The notes: generated by a model not told the origin, from the sequence alone. Counted from the first letter of the stretch, positions 17,965 through 27,451 are shown. The stretch: 64,000 nt of DNA from Fontibacillus puldeungensis (GCF_042678945.1 NZ_JBHTLM010000002.1:470887-534886); one strand, 5' to 3'. Numbers and translations are program-made.

Positions 17965-19668
17965 TTACTCCAAAATCACCGTAGTATAAGCCGGGATCGT
18001 CAGCTTATCCCCGCTAAGGGCAGCGCTCGCATCGGTCGATTTCAGTATTTTGCTAAAGCTGCCATCCTGATTGGATTCGGAGCTTAATGGAACCGTTTGA
18101 CTGCTCCCGGTCAAATTGTGGACGACGAGCACCGACTGTTTCTCGGTATATCGAACAAAGGCGGTAATCCCGGGAAGACCAGTCGTATATTCCCGAATAG
18201 CTCCTTCTTTTAAAGCTGGAATGCTGTTTCTTAAGCGTATCATATTGCGGTAATGGGACAGCAGCGATTTTGGATCTGCGATTTGTTCTTTAACGGTAGA
18301 GCCAGGTTTGCCAGGATTGTTTGTTGCCATTTCCCAGGTCGTTTGCCCTTGGGCACCTCCAGGCTGCCACTGCATAGGCTCGCGAATATGCTCATCCGGC
18401 TTAACGCCAAGCATACCAATTTCTTCTCCGTAATAAATAAACGGATTTCCGGGAAGCGTCAGCAGGAGGCTGGCCCCCATTTTGGCATGATTAAGGTCCC
18501 CGTCCAGCTGGCTCATGACCCGGTTCTGGTCGTGATTCGTCAAAAACGTAGCATCGACAAAATGTCCGCCTGATTTTTCACCATACAATTTGTAGATTCG
18601 CTCCAGGGTAAAACCGAGATTGCCGTCCTTTTCGCTTTTTACCGATTGGACAATCGTTTCGGCTTCGCTGAAGTTAAATCCGGAGTCTAGTGCCTTATCC
18701 AAATACGGTGCGATGAGAGTGGCCGAAGGATCCCAAATCTCCCCGACGAGGTAGGCGTCTTTATTCACTTCATTCAGACCGCTGCGGAATTCCTGCCACC
18801 AGGCTACGTTTTTCTCCGTTGTTTTCTTACCTTTATCGCTCATTAAATCCTCATAGATGTGTTTGGCCGCATCCAGCCGAAAGCCATCCACACCCTGCTT
18901 CAGCCAGAAACGCCCGATATCCTTCATTTCATCACGGACCTCCTGGTTATCGAAGTTGAGGTCAGGCATTCCGTCCCAAAAAATACCGAGATAGTGGCTG
19001 CCAAGCAGAGCATGCCACGGACTTCCGCTACCTGCAGCGCTCGTGCCGCCGGTGCCACGTTTTTGATCTTCCGCCCAGATATACCAGTTACGATATTTGC
19101 TGTCTTTGTTCTTGGCGGACTCTACGAACCAAGGGTTCGATTTAGCAGTGTGGTTGACGACCAGATCCATGATGACCTTGATTCCCCGTTTGTGGGCTTC
19201 GTCAAGAAACTTTTGAAAGTCTTCCATCGTTCCGTAGTCGGGATTAATGCTGCGATAATCTTTCACGTCATAGCCGTGATAGCTTGGAGAAGGCTGAATC
19301 GGCATGAGCCAGATCCCTTCAACACCAAGGTCATCATTCGTATCGGGGTTGCCGTCATTTAAGTAATCGAGCTTTTGCGTTAGTCCTTTAAAGTCGCCGA
19401 TGCCGTCTCCATTCGAGTCATAGAAGGAGCGGACAAAGACCTCATAGTACACGCTGGACGGCTGCGTGTCCACAGCTTGGGACGCCGGCTGTGCCGAATT
19501 CGCCTGTGCTTGATTGTTGGAGGCATGGCCGGAATCCGCAGCTGAACCTGCAGGGGCGTTGCTTCTGCCAGGCTCTCCTGTACATCCGGCAAGGAGCAGC
19601 AGTGCCAGGATAGCGCTTCCAATCCGTTTTGAAAACGGCCGGAGGGTGGGGCTTTTGGGTACGCGCAT
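17965..19668 (-). CDS. Alpha-amylase family lipoprotein (GH13)
   Basis: Extracytoplasmic starch- or dextrin-degrading enzyme of 567 residues anchored as a lipoprotein. The signal has hydrophobic residues 19-27 and lipobox LAGC (Cys29), followed by a Ser/Ala/Gln-rich linker. GH13 regions are DLVVNH (about 165), GFRLDAAKH (260, nucleophile Asp), GEIWDP (304) and LTNHDQNR (376). SVYYEVFVRSFYDSNGDGIGD at the domain start, with a calcium-like DGNGDG loop, resembles secreted alpha-amylases. I prefer ATG at 19668; a TTG two codons earlier is possible. It generates dextrins for MalEFG and has an operator at 19736. Confidence 0.88.
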   Translation of the reverse strand: MRVPKSPTLRPFSKRIGSAILALLLLAGCTGEPGRSNAPAGSAADSGHASNNQAQANSAQPASQAVDTQPSSVYYEVFVRSFYDSNGDGIGDFKGLTQKLDYLNDGNPDTNDDLGVEGIWLMPIQPSPSYHGYDVKDYRSINPDYGTMEDFQKFLDEAHKRGIKVIMDLVVNHTAKSNPWFVESAKNKDSKYRNWYIWAEDQKRGTGGTSAAGSGSPWHALLGSHYLGIFWDGMPDLNFDNQEVRDEMKDIGRFWLKQGVDGFRLDAAKHIYEDLMSDKGKKTTEKNVAWWQEFRSGLNEVNKDAYLVGEIWDPSATLIAPYLDKALDSGFNFSEAETIVQSVKSEKDGNLGFTLERIYKLYGEKSGGHFVDATFLTNHDQNRVMSQLDGDLNHAKMGASLLLTLPGNPFIYYGEEIGMLGVKPDEHIREPMQWQPGGAQGQTTWEMATNNPGKPGSTVKEQIADPKSLLSHYRNMIRLRNSIPALKEGAIREYTTGLPGITAFVRYTEKQSVLVVHNLTGSSQTVPLSSESNQDGSFSKILKSTDASAALSGDKLTIPAYTTVILE

Positions 19669-19709
19669 ATGCAATCCATCCTTTTATATAAAAGTATCGT
19701 CTTTTCACC

Positions 19710-19750
19710 ATCATACCTGACTACGCTTAATAATTAAAACGTTTGCACAA
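19710..19750 (-). promoter_or_regulatory. Amylase promoter and LacI-type operator
   Basis: On the minus strand, TATGAT (19715-19710) lies 17 bases after a weak TTTAAT. The operator, AAAACGTTTGCACAAG on the plus strand at 19737-19752, overlaps the upstream side of the -35 region. Confidence 0.6.
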
Positions 19751-19924
19751 GCGAAAATAGATGAATATTGCTTTTTCACTCGGTTTACTTGAGAAAATCA
19801 ACAAATATCAGCGTAATATTAATGATTACTTGCTATTATCCACTATTACAATGCAGAACAACTCAAAAATTCATCTGTTGTATCAGGACTCGGACTTTTT
19901 TTAGAAAATAAGCAGTATTTTTAA

Positions 19925-19940
19925 TGTGCAAACGTTTTAT
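19925..19940. promoter_or_regulatory. LacI-type operator upstream of the MATE gene
   Basis: TGTGCAAACGTTTTAT is identical in its core to the malE operator. It lies 68 bases before the MATE ribosome binding site and ~190 bases from the amylase operator. It may regulate the MATE gene or form a loop with the 19736 site for amylase control. Confidence 0.55.
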
Positions 19941-20008
19941 TTTTCCTTATTATCTTATATGATCAGGATAGAATTGAAATTTTAGGATAATTAGGAGGTG
20001 TCTGCTCT

Positions 20009-21379
20009 GTGAACGAAGCCGGAAAAAAGCTGTCCCTATTCGCACTAACCTGGCCGATATTTGTGGAAATGCTGCTCGGAATGCTGATGGGTAACATCGA
20101 TACGTTTATGCTCAGCCATTATTCCGATCAGGCCGTTGCCGCCGTAGGGGTGGCCAATCAAATCATCTTTTTCGTCAATTTAATGTTCAATGTCGTGTCC
20201 GCAGGCACCAGTATCTTGATTGCACAGTACATAGGAGCGCGGCGTGAGCAGTCGGCTTCAGAGGTGGCCGCGGTAGCGATTGTACTGAATTTACTGTTCG
20301 GTCTAGCCATTAGCTTGCTGCTCTATGCAGGAGGCCCGGTGCTATTCCGCTTCATGAACCTTCCTGTGGAGGTGCTTCCGGATGCTTCGACTTTTCTGCA
20401 AATTACCGGGGGGTTTGCCTTTATCGAAGCGGTCAGATTGACGATGGCGACGATTCTTCGCAGCTATGGGATGACCCGTATTACGATGTATGTCGCGCTT
20501 GGCATGAACGTCATCAATCTGGTGGGCAATTATTTCGTATTGTACGGTTCATTTCCGCCTCCATTTTCCGGAGTATCGGGGGTAGCGCTGTCTACGCTGA
20601 CGGCCCGCATTGCCGGCCTTGTTTTACTGACCTTACTTCTGATCATGAAGACCGGATTTTCGTGGCATTGGAATATGGTAAGTCCCCGGTCGATCCGTGC
20701 TTATGCCGGCGGACTGTTCAAAATCGGTATTCCTACAGCGGGGGAAAGCTTCTTTTCCACGATGGCACAGCTTTGCATTACTTCGTTTATTGCGCTCCTA
20801 GGTACGCAGGCGTTATCGGCCAAAATTTACGCACAAAATATCGGTATGTTCAACAACCTGTTTACATTGTCCTTGGCGCTGGCTACGGAAATCGTCATTG
20901 GCCGGTTAATCGGGGCGAAGCTGTTTGATGAGGCTTTTCAAAAAGGTAGGCGTTATGTCAGGATGGCTGCACTTATTTCCGCAGGATCGGCGCTATTGAT
21001 TGCGCTAGGCTCAAGTTTTCTGATAGGCCTCTTTACGGACGATCAATTGATTATTCGGCAGGGGATGTACCTGCTTTGGCTTTCGGTCCTGCTCGAGTCC
21101 GGCCGTGCCGGGAATCTGATTATGGTCAATGCGCTCCGCGCGGCGGGAGACGTGAAAACCCCGGTATATATCAGCGTTTCGTCCGTGTGGCTCGTTAGTG
21201 TCTTCCTGTCGTATGTACTGGGAGTGCTCGTGGGGTGGGGAATGGTAGGCGTATACCTCGCGTTTATTGCCGACGAATGGCTGAAAACCTGGCTGCTGCG
21301 GCGGCGCTGGAAATCAAGACGTTGGGAAAGCATGGAACTGATCGGCAGCGGTCATACGGTAAGTGGAAGTCCTTTTTAA
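20009..21379 (+). CDS. MATE family efflux transporter
   Basis: Integral membrane cation/drug antiporter of 456 residues with about 12 membrane helices in two MatE repeats. Family phrases are LTWPIFVEMLLGMLMGNIDTFMLS near the start and GIPTAGESFFSTMAQLC at the start of the second half. The GTG start follows AGGAGGTG. The substrate is unknown. The mal operator upstream is an oddity, because MATE proteins are not known as maltodextrin transporters. It may simply share the amylase intergenic control region. Confidence 0.88.
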   Translation: MNEAGKKLSLFALTWPIFVEMLLGMLMGNIDTFMLSHYSDQAVAAVGVANQIIFFVNLMFNVVSAGTSILIAQYIGARREQSASEVAAVAIVLNLLFGLAISLLLYAGGPVLFRFMNLPVEVLPDASTFLQITGGFAFIEAVRLTMATILRSYGMTRITMYVALGMNVINLVGNYFVLYGSFPPPFSGVSGVALSTLTARIAGLVLLTLLLIMKTGFSWHWNMVSPRSIRAYAGGLFKIGIPTAGESFFSTMAQLCITSFIALLGTQALSAKIYAQNIGMFNNLFTLSLALATEIVIGRLIGAKLFDEAFQKGRRYVRMAALISAGSALLIALGSSFLIGLFTDDQLIIRQGMYLLWLSVLLESGRAGNLIMVNALRAAGDVKTPVYISVSSVWLVSVFLSYVLGVLVGWGMVGVYLAFIADEWLKTWLLRRRWKSRRWESMELIGSGHTVSGSPF

Positions 21380-21547
21380 GGGAATAGCCCCCTATATTGT
21401 ACGCATGAGTGCAAGCATTTTTTTGGAATAAAATTAATCCTATCAAAATACTTGTATTTATGATAATATTACGTCTGTAACTCATAAGGACGCCTTGTTT
21501 TAGAGGGTACGATTACAAACGTAAATCACGATAGGGGGAGATCGTAG

Positions 21548-22939
21548 ATGGATACGCTGCGTATTATTTTGAATGTAGCCGTGATGCTTGTGCTGATCGG
21601 TGCTCTGCTATGGATGCAGAAGAAGCATATTTCTTTTACAAAACGGGTGTTCACCGGACTCGGGCTCGGACTCGTATTCGGGGTAATCCTTCAACTGGCA
21701 TATGGTGCAGGCTCCGAGGTTATTGCGAAGTCAACGGACTGGTTTAATCTGGTGGGGCGCGGTTATGTAGGACTGCTGCAGATGATCGTCATTCCGCTTA
21801 TCATGGTATCGATTATATCGGCAATTATGAAGCTTAAGGGCAAGCAAAATCTAGGCAAAATGACTGCCCTTATCATCGCAGTGCTGCTCATTACGACGGC
21901 GATTGCTGCGACCGTAAGTATCGTTACGAGCCTTAGCTTCGGCTTGAAGGCAATTGAAATCCAGGCTGGTGAAAAAGAGCAGCAGCGTGGTGCAAAGCTG
22001 GAGGAGAAGCTGGTCGATGTCGAAGACAAAACGATTCCGCAGCAGGTGCTCGACTTCATTCCGACCAACCCGTTTGCAGATATGACCGGGGCGCGGAGCT
22101 CGTCCACACTGGCGGTCGTAATTTTCTCAGCTTTCATCGGGGTAGCGGTGCTTGGTCTTGATAAAAAGAAACCCGAGCAAGCCGAGAGCTTCCGAAAACT
22201 AGTGGAGGCGGTGTACGCGGTCGTCATGCGGATTGTGACGCTCGTTTTGAGGCTTACGCCATACGGGATTTTAGCACTCATCACGAATGTAGGCGCTACG
22301 ACAAACGCAGAGGAGATCATGAAGCTGATCAAGTTCGTAGGGGCCTCCTACGTTGCCTTGATCGTCATGTTCATCATCCATCTGATTTTGCTGGCCCTGT
22401 TCGGCTACAATCCGGTGCAATATGTACGGAAGGTGCTGCCGACGCTCGTGTTTGCCTTTACGTCGCGTTCAAGTGCAGCTACGATTCCGCTAAATGTCGA
22501 GACGCAGACGAAACGCCTGGGCGTACCGGAGGGGATCGCTAATCTGTCGGCGTCGTTCGGAGCGACGATTGGGCAAAATGGCTGCGCCGGGATTTACCCG
22601 GCGATGCTGGCTGTCATGATCGCGCCGACGGTCGGAATCAACCCAATGAGTTGGGATTTCATCTTGACGCTGATCCTGGTCGTCACGATCAGTTCCTTTG
22701 GCGTAGCTGGTGTGGGCGGGGGCGCCACCTTCGCTTCGCTGATCGTGTTGTCGACGATGAACCTGCCGGTTGCACTCGCCGGCCTCTTGATCTCCGTAGA
22801 GCCGTTGATCGATATGGGGCGCACCGCGCTTAATGTCAACGATTCCATTACAGCCGGCGTCATTACGAGCAAGGTGCTGGGCGAGAACGATCAGAAGGTA
22901 TTCAACCGAAACGTAGACCTTGATGCTGTTCAGGCATAG
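21548..22939 (+). CDS. tcyP: L-cystine symporter, TcyP-like
   Basis: Sodium:dicarboxylate-symporter-fold protein of 463 residues that imports cystine. Several membrane helices lead to the family core phrases AFTSRSSAATIPLNVET (about 308-324) and GATIGQNGCAGIYPAMLAV (339-357), which match cystine-specific TcyP rather than glutamate GltP. GGGGGAGAT precedes the ATG. The ~170-base upstream region has no T-box or S-box that I can see. It is a single-gene unit ending in the terminator at 22964-23012. Confidence 0.9.
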   Translation: MDTLRIILNVAVMLVLIGALLWMQKKHISFTKRVFTGLGLGLVFGVILQLAYGAGSEVIAKSTDWFNLVGRGYVGLLQMIVIPLIMVSIISAIMKLKGKQNLGKMTALIIAVLLITTAIAATVSIVTSLSFGLKAIEIQAGEKEQQRGAKLEEKLVDVEDKTIPQQVLDFIPTNPFADMTGARSSSTLAVVIFSAFIGVAVLGLDKKKPEQAESFRKLVEAVYAVVMRIVTLVLRLTPYGILALITNVGATTNAEEIMKLIKFVGASYVALIVMFIIHLILLALFGYNPVQYVRKVLPTLVFAFTSRSSAATIPLNVETQTKRLGVPEGIANLSASFGATIGQNGCAGIYPAMLAVMIAPTVGINPMSWDFILTLILVVTISSFGVAGVGGGATFASLIVLSTMNLPVALAGLLISVEPLIDMGRTALNVNDSITAGVITSKVLGENDQKVFNRNVDLDAVQA

Positions 22940-22963
22940 GTTGTAGAAATAAAATAATAATGC

Positions 22964-23012
22964 AAAAGAACCGCCGGATGAAGCATCTTCGGGGGTTCTT
23001 CTGCGTTGTTTT
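22964..23012 (+). terminator. Intrinsic terminator of tcyP
   Basis: AAGAACC and nearby CCG pair with CGG and GGTTCTT, followed by a mixed T-rich tail. Confidence 0.6.
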
Positions 23013-23149
23013 GGTATTATGTAATGAAAAGAGCATACCAGCGTATTAACATTCGGATGATTCAAAGGCAAGAAATTAGCCGATAGATGAGAGAAAAAAG
23101 AAGGCATTCGCAAAGAATCGTCCGAGTAAGCGAAAGGAGGGCGAGAGAC

Positions 23150-23740
23150 ATGCTACAGCAGCGCGCGCTGTATCCACCCCTGACGGAGAAGGACAAGCAG
23201 AAAAATCGAGCAAAGCCGGAAGCCGTGTCAGCCGACGAAGAGTTTGGCAATATTTTTGAGACCTACTATACCCGAATTTTTAAATATATACGTTACCGGG
23301 TAGATAGCGAATATACGGCCGAGGACTTGACCAGCCAGGTCTTTGAGAAGATGCTGACCAAACGCAGTACTTATCGGACCGATCGATCTCCGTTTGAGGT
23401 ATGGCTGATTACCATTGCCCGCAATACGGTAAATGATTATTTTCGAAGCCGGCGGCGGCAGAGATTGTTTTCTCTGGACCTGTTCAAAGACGCAGCATCA
23501 CGCGATCAGGGGCCGGAATCCCGAACTATCGTCAAGGAAACCGAAAGGAACTTAAACCTGGCGATGAAATCGCTAAAGCTCAAGGAACGGCATATTCTGG
23601 CGCTTAAGTTCGGAGCCGGATTAAAAAATGTCCAGATTGCCGAATTGATGGAAATCAGCGAGAGCAACGTCGGTGTAATGTTATTTCGAGTTATGCAGAA
23701 ATTGAAGCATGAAATGGAAAGGATGGATAAAGATGAATAA
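23150..23740 (+). CDS. RNA polymerase sigma-70 family factor (ECF-like)
   Basis: The 196-residue protein has sigma region 2, IFETYYTRIFKYIRYRV through WLITIARNTVNDYFRSRRR (about 37-105). Region 4, LKERHILALKFGAGLKNVQIAELMEISESNVGVMLFRVMQKLK (about 142-184), is helix-turn-helix. I chose ATG 23150 because AAAGGAGG lies 9 bases upstream; the open frame back to 23087 lacks a site. It overlaps the next gene, a membrane protein with a DUF4367-type domain, which is probably its anti-sigma factor. Target genes and the inducing signal cannot be read here. Confidence 0.88.
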   Translation: MLQQRALYPPLTEKDKQKNRAKPEAVSADEEFGNIFETYYTRIFKYIRYRVDSEYTAEDLTSQVFEKMLTKRSTYRTDRSPFEVWLITIARNTVNDYFRSRRRQRLFSLDLFKDAASRDQGPESRTIVKETERNLNLAMKSLKLKERHILALKFGAGLKNVQIAELMEISESNVGVMLFRVMQKLKHEMERMDKDE

Positions 23741-24698
23741 CCGTGAAAGTATTCGTCAGTTTAATAGCGATTTGGACGCCCATCTAAATGGACAAGTGAA
23801 TTCAATGAGTGAAACAAAGGAATACCAAGACCTGCTTGATATGGGCAAAATACTGGCTGCCGCCGATTTAGGAGCCGCAAGTCATAAAGAGGCTGTTAGA
23901 GGTCAGATTTCCGAGGGAGCTAACTCTCGGCAACCGGTTCGTACACATTCTCACCGGAAGCTAGCCGGAAGCTTGGCCGTGGCCGCATCATTCGCCGTTT
24001 TGCTTGGCACCCTGTTTACTCAGCCGTCGTTTGCAAGCGGGCTGCTGGACCGGATTATCACTACTGTGACGCTGGGCCATATTACGGCTTTCCAGGTTGC
24101 GTCTTCTAATGAAAATTTGACGTATCAGATTCCAGAAGCATTGCAGGGTAAAGTATTTGACCATGATGGCAATCCGGTTAATAAGGTGAATGAGCATACG
24201 GGAACGCTTTATACGGTAGATGGTCAGGAGATCAATGACATTAAAAACGGGAAAATTGTGACCAAGGCAGAAGCGGACAAACAGGAAGGTGTCCGTACCC
24301 GGACATTGACAGATCTGGATCGCTTAAGTCAATATACCGATTTCAAGGTGAAATTGCCGGCTCATTTGCCTGAAGGTTATGCGTTTAGCCGCGCTGAGCA
24401 ATATGTCGATGAGCAGGGGGGAGCTAGTCCTAAATACATCGATTTGTATTTCAGCAACGGCGATGCCGATAAGGAGTTTTCTATTCAGGAGCGGTATGCC
24501 GATGATGAAACCGCATATGAATACTCTACAACCGGTACAGTTGAAAAGGCAAAAGTTAATGGTGTGGATGCCGTAATTACGGATGGACATTCGATCGACT
24601 GGGAAGCGGATGGAGTACTCTACAGTGTCGATGCCAAAGAAGTGGGTGAAGCTCTGGACAAGAGCGAACTGATCCAAATCGCCGAGTCGATGAAATAA
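23733..24698 (+). CDS. Probable membrane anti-sigma factor with DUF4367-like C-terminal domain
   Basis: The 321-residue protein has a hydrophilic N-terminal ~70 residues inside the cell and a single membrane segment at about 79-96 (LAGSLAVAASFAVLLGTLF). The long extracytoplasmic part ends in a domain with KLPAHLPEGYAFSRAEQY, as in DUF4367 proteins. Its ATG at 23733 overlaps the sigma gene stop and is preceded by GGAAAGGATGG. No HxxxCxxC zinc motif is visible in the N-terminal part, so it is not a ZAS-type anti-sigma factor. Anti-sigma function is inferred from the overlap and topology. Confidence 0.75.
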   Translation: MNNRESIRQFNSDLDAHLNGQVNSMSETKEYQDLLDMGKILAAADLGAASHKEAVRGQISEGANSRQPVRTHSHRKLAGSLAVAASFAVLLGTLFTQPSFASGLLDRIITTVTLGHITAFQVASSNENLTYQIPEALQGKVFDHDGNPVNKVNEHTGTLYTVDGQEINDIKNGKIVTKAEADKQEGVRTRTLTDLDRLSQYTDFKVKLPAHLPEGYAFSRAEQYVDEQGGASPKYIDLYFSNGDADKEFSIQERYADDETAYEYSTTGTVEKAKVNGVDAVITDGHSIDWEADGVLYSVDAKEVGEALDKSELIQIAESMK

Positions 24699-24726
24699 AG
24701 TACTGCTATAATCGCATCAACGATAA

Positions 24727-24757
24727 AAACCGGTCCGCGTAAGCGGTCGGTTTTTTT
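24727..24757 (+). terminator. Intrinsic terminator of the sigma/anti-sigma operon
   Basis: ACCGGTCCGC pairs imperfectly with GCGGTCGGT, followed by seven T. Confidence 0.85.
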
Positions 24758-24882
24758 GTCTGTAGAGCCCCTAAACACTACCACATCTCATACCAAGCCG
24801 TAGAGGTTAATCATTCCTTGATACTTTTTGGTCTGACCGACGTATATATAATTATAATGCGGAAAGGTGGTGCATCTGCAGG

Positions 24883-25317
24883 ATGGATGCATGGGCGATT
24901 TGGTTGATCATCGCAGGAATATTGCTGATCTGTGAAATGCTTTCGCTTACGTTTTACTTGCTTTGGCTCAGTATCGGGGCGCTCGTTGGAGCGGCTGTTG
25001 CTTTCGTAGCTCCTGAAGCTTACTTCTGGCAGGTTGTCGCAGGCTGTTTGGTTGCTGTTGTTCTGACCGTATTTACCAAACCGCTTGTCCGTAAATATCG
25101 CGGGTCGAAAGGGTTTAGGGATATCGGTACCGAACTTATAGGTAAGCAGGGGGTAGTCGTCGAACCGATTGAGGAGGGGAAGAACGGGATCGTGAAGGTC
25201 GGCGGGGATACCTGGACCGCCACGTCTGCAGCACCGATCGGCAAGGATGAACTGGTACGGGTATTGAAACGAAGCAGTACAATTATCGAGGTAGAACGAT
25301 GGGAGGACATTTATTAA
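24883..25317 (+). CDS. NfeD family membrane protein
   Basis: The 144-residue protein has two to three N-terminal membrane segments, WLIIAGILLICEMLSLTFYLLWL and VGAAVAFVAP onward (about 5-70). A C-terminal OB-fold domain follows, with GKQGVVVEPIEEGKNGIVKVGGDTWTA (about 90-116). It lacks the protease domain of long NfeD proteins. It is usually paired with an SPFH protein, as here: its stop TAA overlaps the next ATG. It probably supports flotillin-like membrane domains. Confidence 0.85.
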   Translation: MDAWAIWLIIAGILLICEMLSLTFYLLWLSIGALVGAAVAFVAPEAYFWQVVAGCLVAVVLTVFTKPLVRKYRGSKGFRDIGTELIGKQGVVVEPIEEGKNGIVKVGGDTWTATSAAPIGKDELVRVLKRSSTIIEVERWEDIY

Positions 25318-26252
25318 TGGAATGGGCAATTATTGCGATCATTATCTTCGTTGTGGTTGTATTTATTTCACTTACGGTCAAGATCGTGCCCCAGCAAAGA
25401 GTCGGGGTTGTCGAGCGGCTTGGTAAGTTTAATCGGCTGCTGACGCCGGGGCTTAACATTTTGATCCCGATTATCGATCATGTGCGTTTGTACCACGATT
25501 TGCGGATTCAACAGACTAACGTGCCGCCGCAAACCGTAATTACGAAGGATAACGTTCAGGTGCAGATCGATACGATTATTTTCTATCAGGTCGTTGGCCC
25601 GGAAGAAGCTACTTATGGTATTTCCGACTATGTATATGGGGTGCGGAACATTACTACGGCAACGATGCGGCAAATTATCGGTAAGCTGGAGCTCGATGAA
25701 ACACTGTCCGGCCGGGAAAAGATTTCGACGGAAATCCGGCTTGCGCTTGATGAAGCGACGGAGAAATGGGGCGTTCGGATCGAACGGGTAGAAGTCATCG
25801 ACATCAAACCTCCGCTCGATATTCAAGAAGCAATGGATAAGCAAATGAAGGCGGAACGCAGCAAACGGGCGATCGTGCTTGAAGCGGAAGCCGCTAAGCA
25901 GGACATGATTCTTCGGGCTGAAGGGGATAAACAAAGTAAGATCCTGAAGGCGGAAGGCGATAAGGAAGCGCGGATTCGTGAAGCGGAAGGCTTGCGTCAG
26001 GCGCAGGAACTGGAAGGGCTCGGTCGCGCGAAAGCGATCGAAGCAGTCGCAGAAGCCGAAAAAGTGCGGATCGAAATGCTGCGTGATGCTGCACTGAATG
26101 AACAGGTGCTGGCATATCAATCTTTTGACGCCTTGAAGGAAGTGGCCAAGGGACCGGCTAACAAAGTATTTATTCCTTCCAACGCCATCGAGACACTCGG
26201 CAGCCTCGGTGCGATCGGCGAAATGTTTAAGAGCGGCAAGGCTGATAAATAG
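25317..26252 (+). CDS. qmcA: SPFH domain/band 7 protein, QmcA-like
   Basis: Membrane-anchored 311-residue SPFH protein with one N-terminal membrane helix (about 2-22). The SPFH domain has IVPQQRVGVVERLGKFNRLLTPGLN and a long coiled-coil-prone helix (EAEAAKQDMILRAEGDKQSK, about 180-250). It likely organises membrane proteins or quality control with NfeD. I chose the ATG at 25317, which shares a base with the NfeD stop and has GGGAGGA upstream. Confidence 0.9.
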   Translation: MEWAIIAIIIFVVVVFISLTVKIVPQQRVGVVERLGKFNRLLTPGLNILIPIIDHVRLYHDLRIQQTNVPPQTVITKDNVQVQIDTIIFYQVVGPEEATYGISDYVYGVRNITTATMRQIIGKLELDETLSGREKISTEIRLALDEATEKWGVRIERVEVIDIKPPLDIQEAMDKQMKAERSKRAIVLEAEAAKQDMILRAEGDKQSKILKAEGDKEARIREAEGLRQAQELEGLGRAKAIEAVAEAEKVRIEMLRDAALNEQVLAYQSFDALKEVAKGPANKVFIPSNAIETLGSLGAIGEMFKSGKADK

Positions 26253-26259
26253 GCATGAC

Positions 26260-26290
26260 AAAGCGCGAGGTTCCTACCTCGCGCTTTTTC
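26260..26290 (+). terminator. Intrinsic terminator of nfeD-qmcA
   Basis: AAAGCGCGAGG pairs with CCTCGCGCTTT across a 6-base loop, followed by T-rich sequence. Confidence 0.9.
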
Positions 26291-26363
26291 TTTGATAGAT
26301 ACCGCTATAGGCATCGTCGAGCTTACTGCTACCTTAGGATTTACGGTCACTTTAGGGGTTCAC

Positions 26364-26550
26364 TAGATGTATTTTGTGCAGTTAAACATGGCTTTATTGG
26401 ACATTTCGAGCATTTAAATGCAAAAAGTACATTTAAATGGAACAAAACGCCTCTGCTAAGCAAAATTACTCAACTTTAGATGTATGTTTTACAATTAAAA
26501 TCGAAAAATACACAATTTTCCTGAAGATAGATGCACTTTTTACATTTAGT
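26364..26550. repeat. Family B four-palindrome intergenic element, copy B1
   Basis: Four ~23-bp units (26364-26386, 26411-26436, 26476-26500, 26527-26549) built on TAGATGTA-n5-TACATTTA-like arms. Starts are about 48, 64 and 51 bp apart. Unit 2 has an A-rich centre and the others T-rich centres. It lies between two convergent genes. Confidence 0.85.
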
Positions 26551-26558
26551 TGTGATTA

Positions 26559-27347
26559 TTAACTTTTCTTGCTTGCCGCTTGCAACTCTTCCTCAAACGA
26601 CATCAAACTTTTAGTCCCCCAGACGATTAATCGCTTCATCAGCAAGGGGTCTTGCGAGGCGTCTGTAATCCCGTTTTCAAAGGTAAAAGCGTAATCAAAG
26701 CCATTGCCTTTTAAAATGTCCACCGTAGTCTTGTCTCTAAATCCGTAAGGATAGGCAAATACCCGAACCTTGGAACGGAGATGCTTTTCAATGGTTTGCT
26801 TAGCGGACCTAATTTCATCAAGCTGATCCTCTCTGGTCAGTAGCGGCAGCGACTTATGGTTTTTCGTATGGGGCATAATGTCCCACCCACTGTGGTGCAG
26901 CAGCTTCGCTTGGTCCCAGTTGATATAGTTGTGGCCATCCATCCAATCGGTAATGACAAACAGAGTGGCGATATAGCCGTACTGCTTCATAATGGGGTAG
27001 GCTTCGGTATACGTATTTTCATAACCGTCATCAAATGTAATCAATATTTGTTTCCCGTTGTTCTTGACTTTCCCCTGCAGAATCGCGCGAAACTGTTCTA
27101 GGCTAATCGTTTTGTAGCCTTCATCGTGCAGAAATTTCATCTGCTGCTGAAATTCCGCAGTACTTACGGTGAATCTATTTTTGATTCCGCTATTTGAGAC
27201 GGAATGGTAGGCTAACACAGGGATCTTAATGCTAGAATTCTTCCAAGGGGAAGAAAGCTCAGGGTAATAATAAAAGGTGCTCTGCAACACCAAGCCAATA
27301 ATTATAAAGGCAATAATGATGCCGGCCACCGTCATTCTTTTAAACAT
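26559..27347 (-). CDS. Polysaccharide deacetylase family protein, membrane-anchored
   Basis: The 262-residue protein has an N-terminal membrane segment (about 6-24) and a NodB homology domain. Visible motifs are TFDDGYENTY (catalytic Asp-Asp), MPHTKNHKSL (metal-binding His pair) and VRVFAYPYGF. It acts outside the membrane on an N-acetylated or O-acetylated polysaccharide, perhaps peptidoglycan or an exopolymer. GGAGG precedes the ATG. It is a lone gene between B1 and the pspA terminator. Confidence 0.88.
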   Translation of the reverse strand: MFKRMTVAGIIIAFIIIGLVLQSTFYYYPELSSPWKNSSIKIPVLAYHSVSNSGIKNRFTVSTAEFQQQMKFLHDEGYKTISLEQFRAILQGKVKNNGKQILITFDDGYENTYTEAYPIMKQYGYIATLFVITDWMDGHNYINWDQAKLLHHSGWDIMPHTKNHKSLPLLTREDQLDEIRSAKQTIEKHLRSKVRVFAYPYGFRDKTTVDILKGNGFDYAFTFENGITDASQDPLLMKRLIVWGTKSLMSFEEELQAASKKS

Positions 27348-27451
27348 AAGAGCCTCCGACCTTACATGCTTGTGTAAATAAATCTTCGTAGTCTAGTTAT
27401 ACTACTTTATAATTAAGAGCGTAAATAGTCTATCAGATTAATTGTTTCTCG

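Noticed and set aside
21380..21547. Riboswitch or CymR-type site before tcyP
   Set aside because: No riboswitch core is seen, and I could not identify a convincing CymR dyad.
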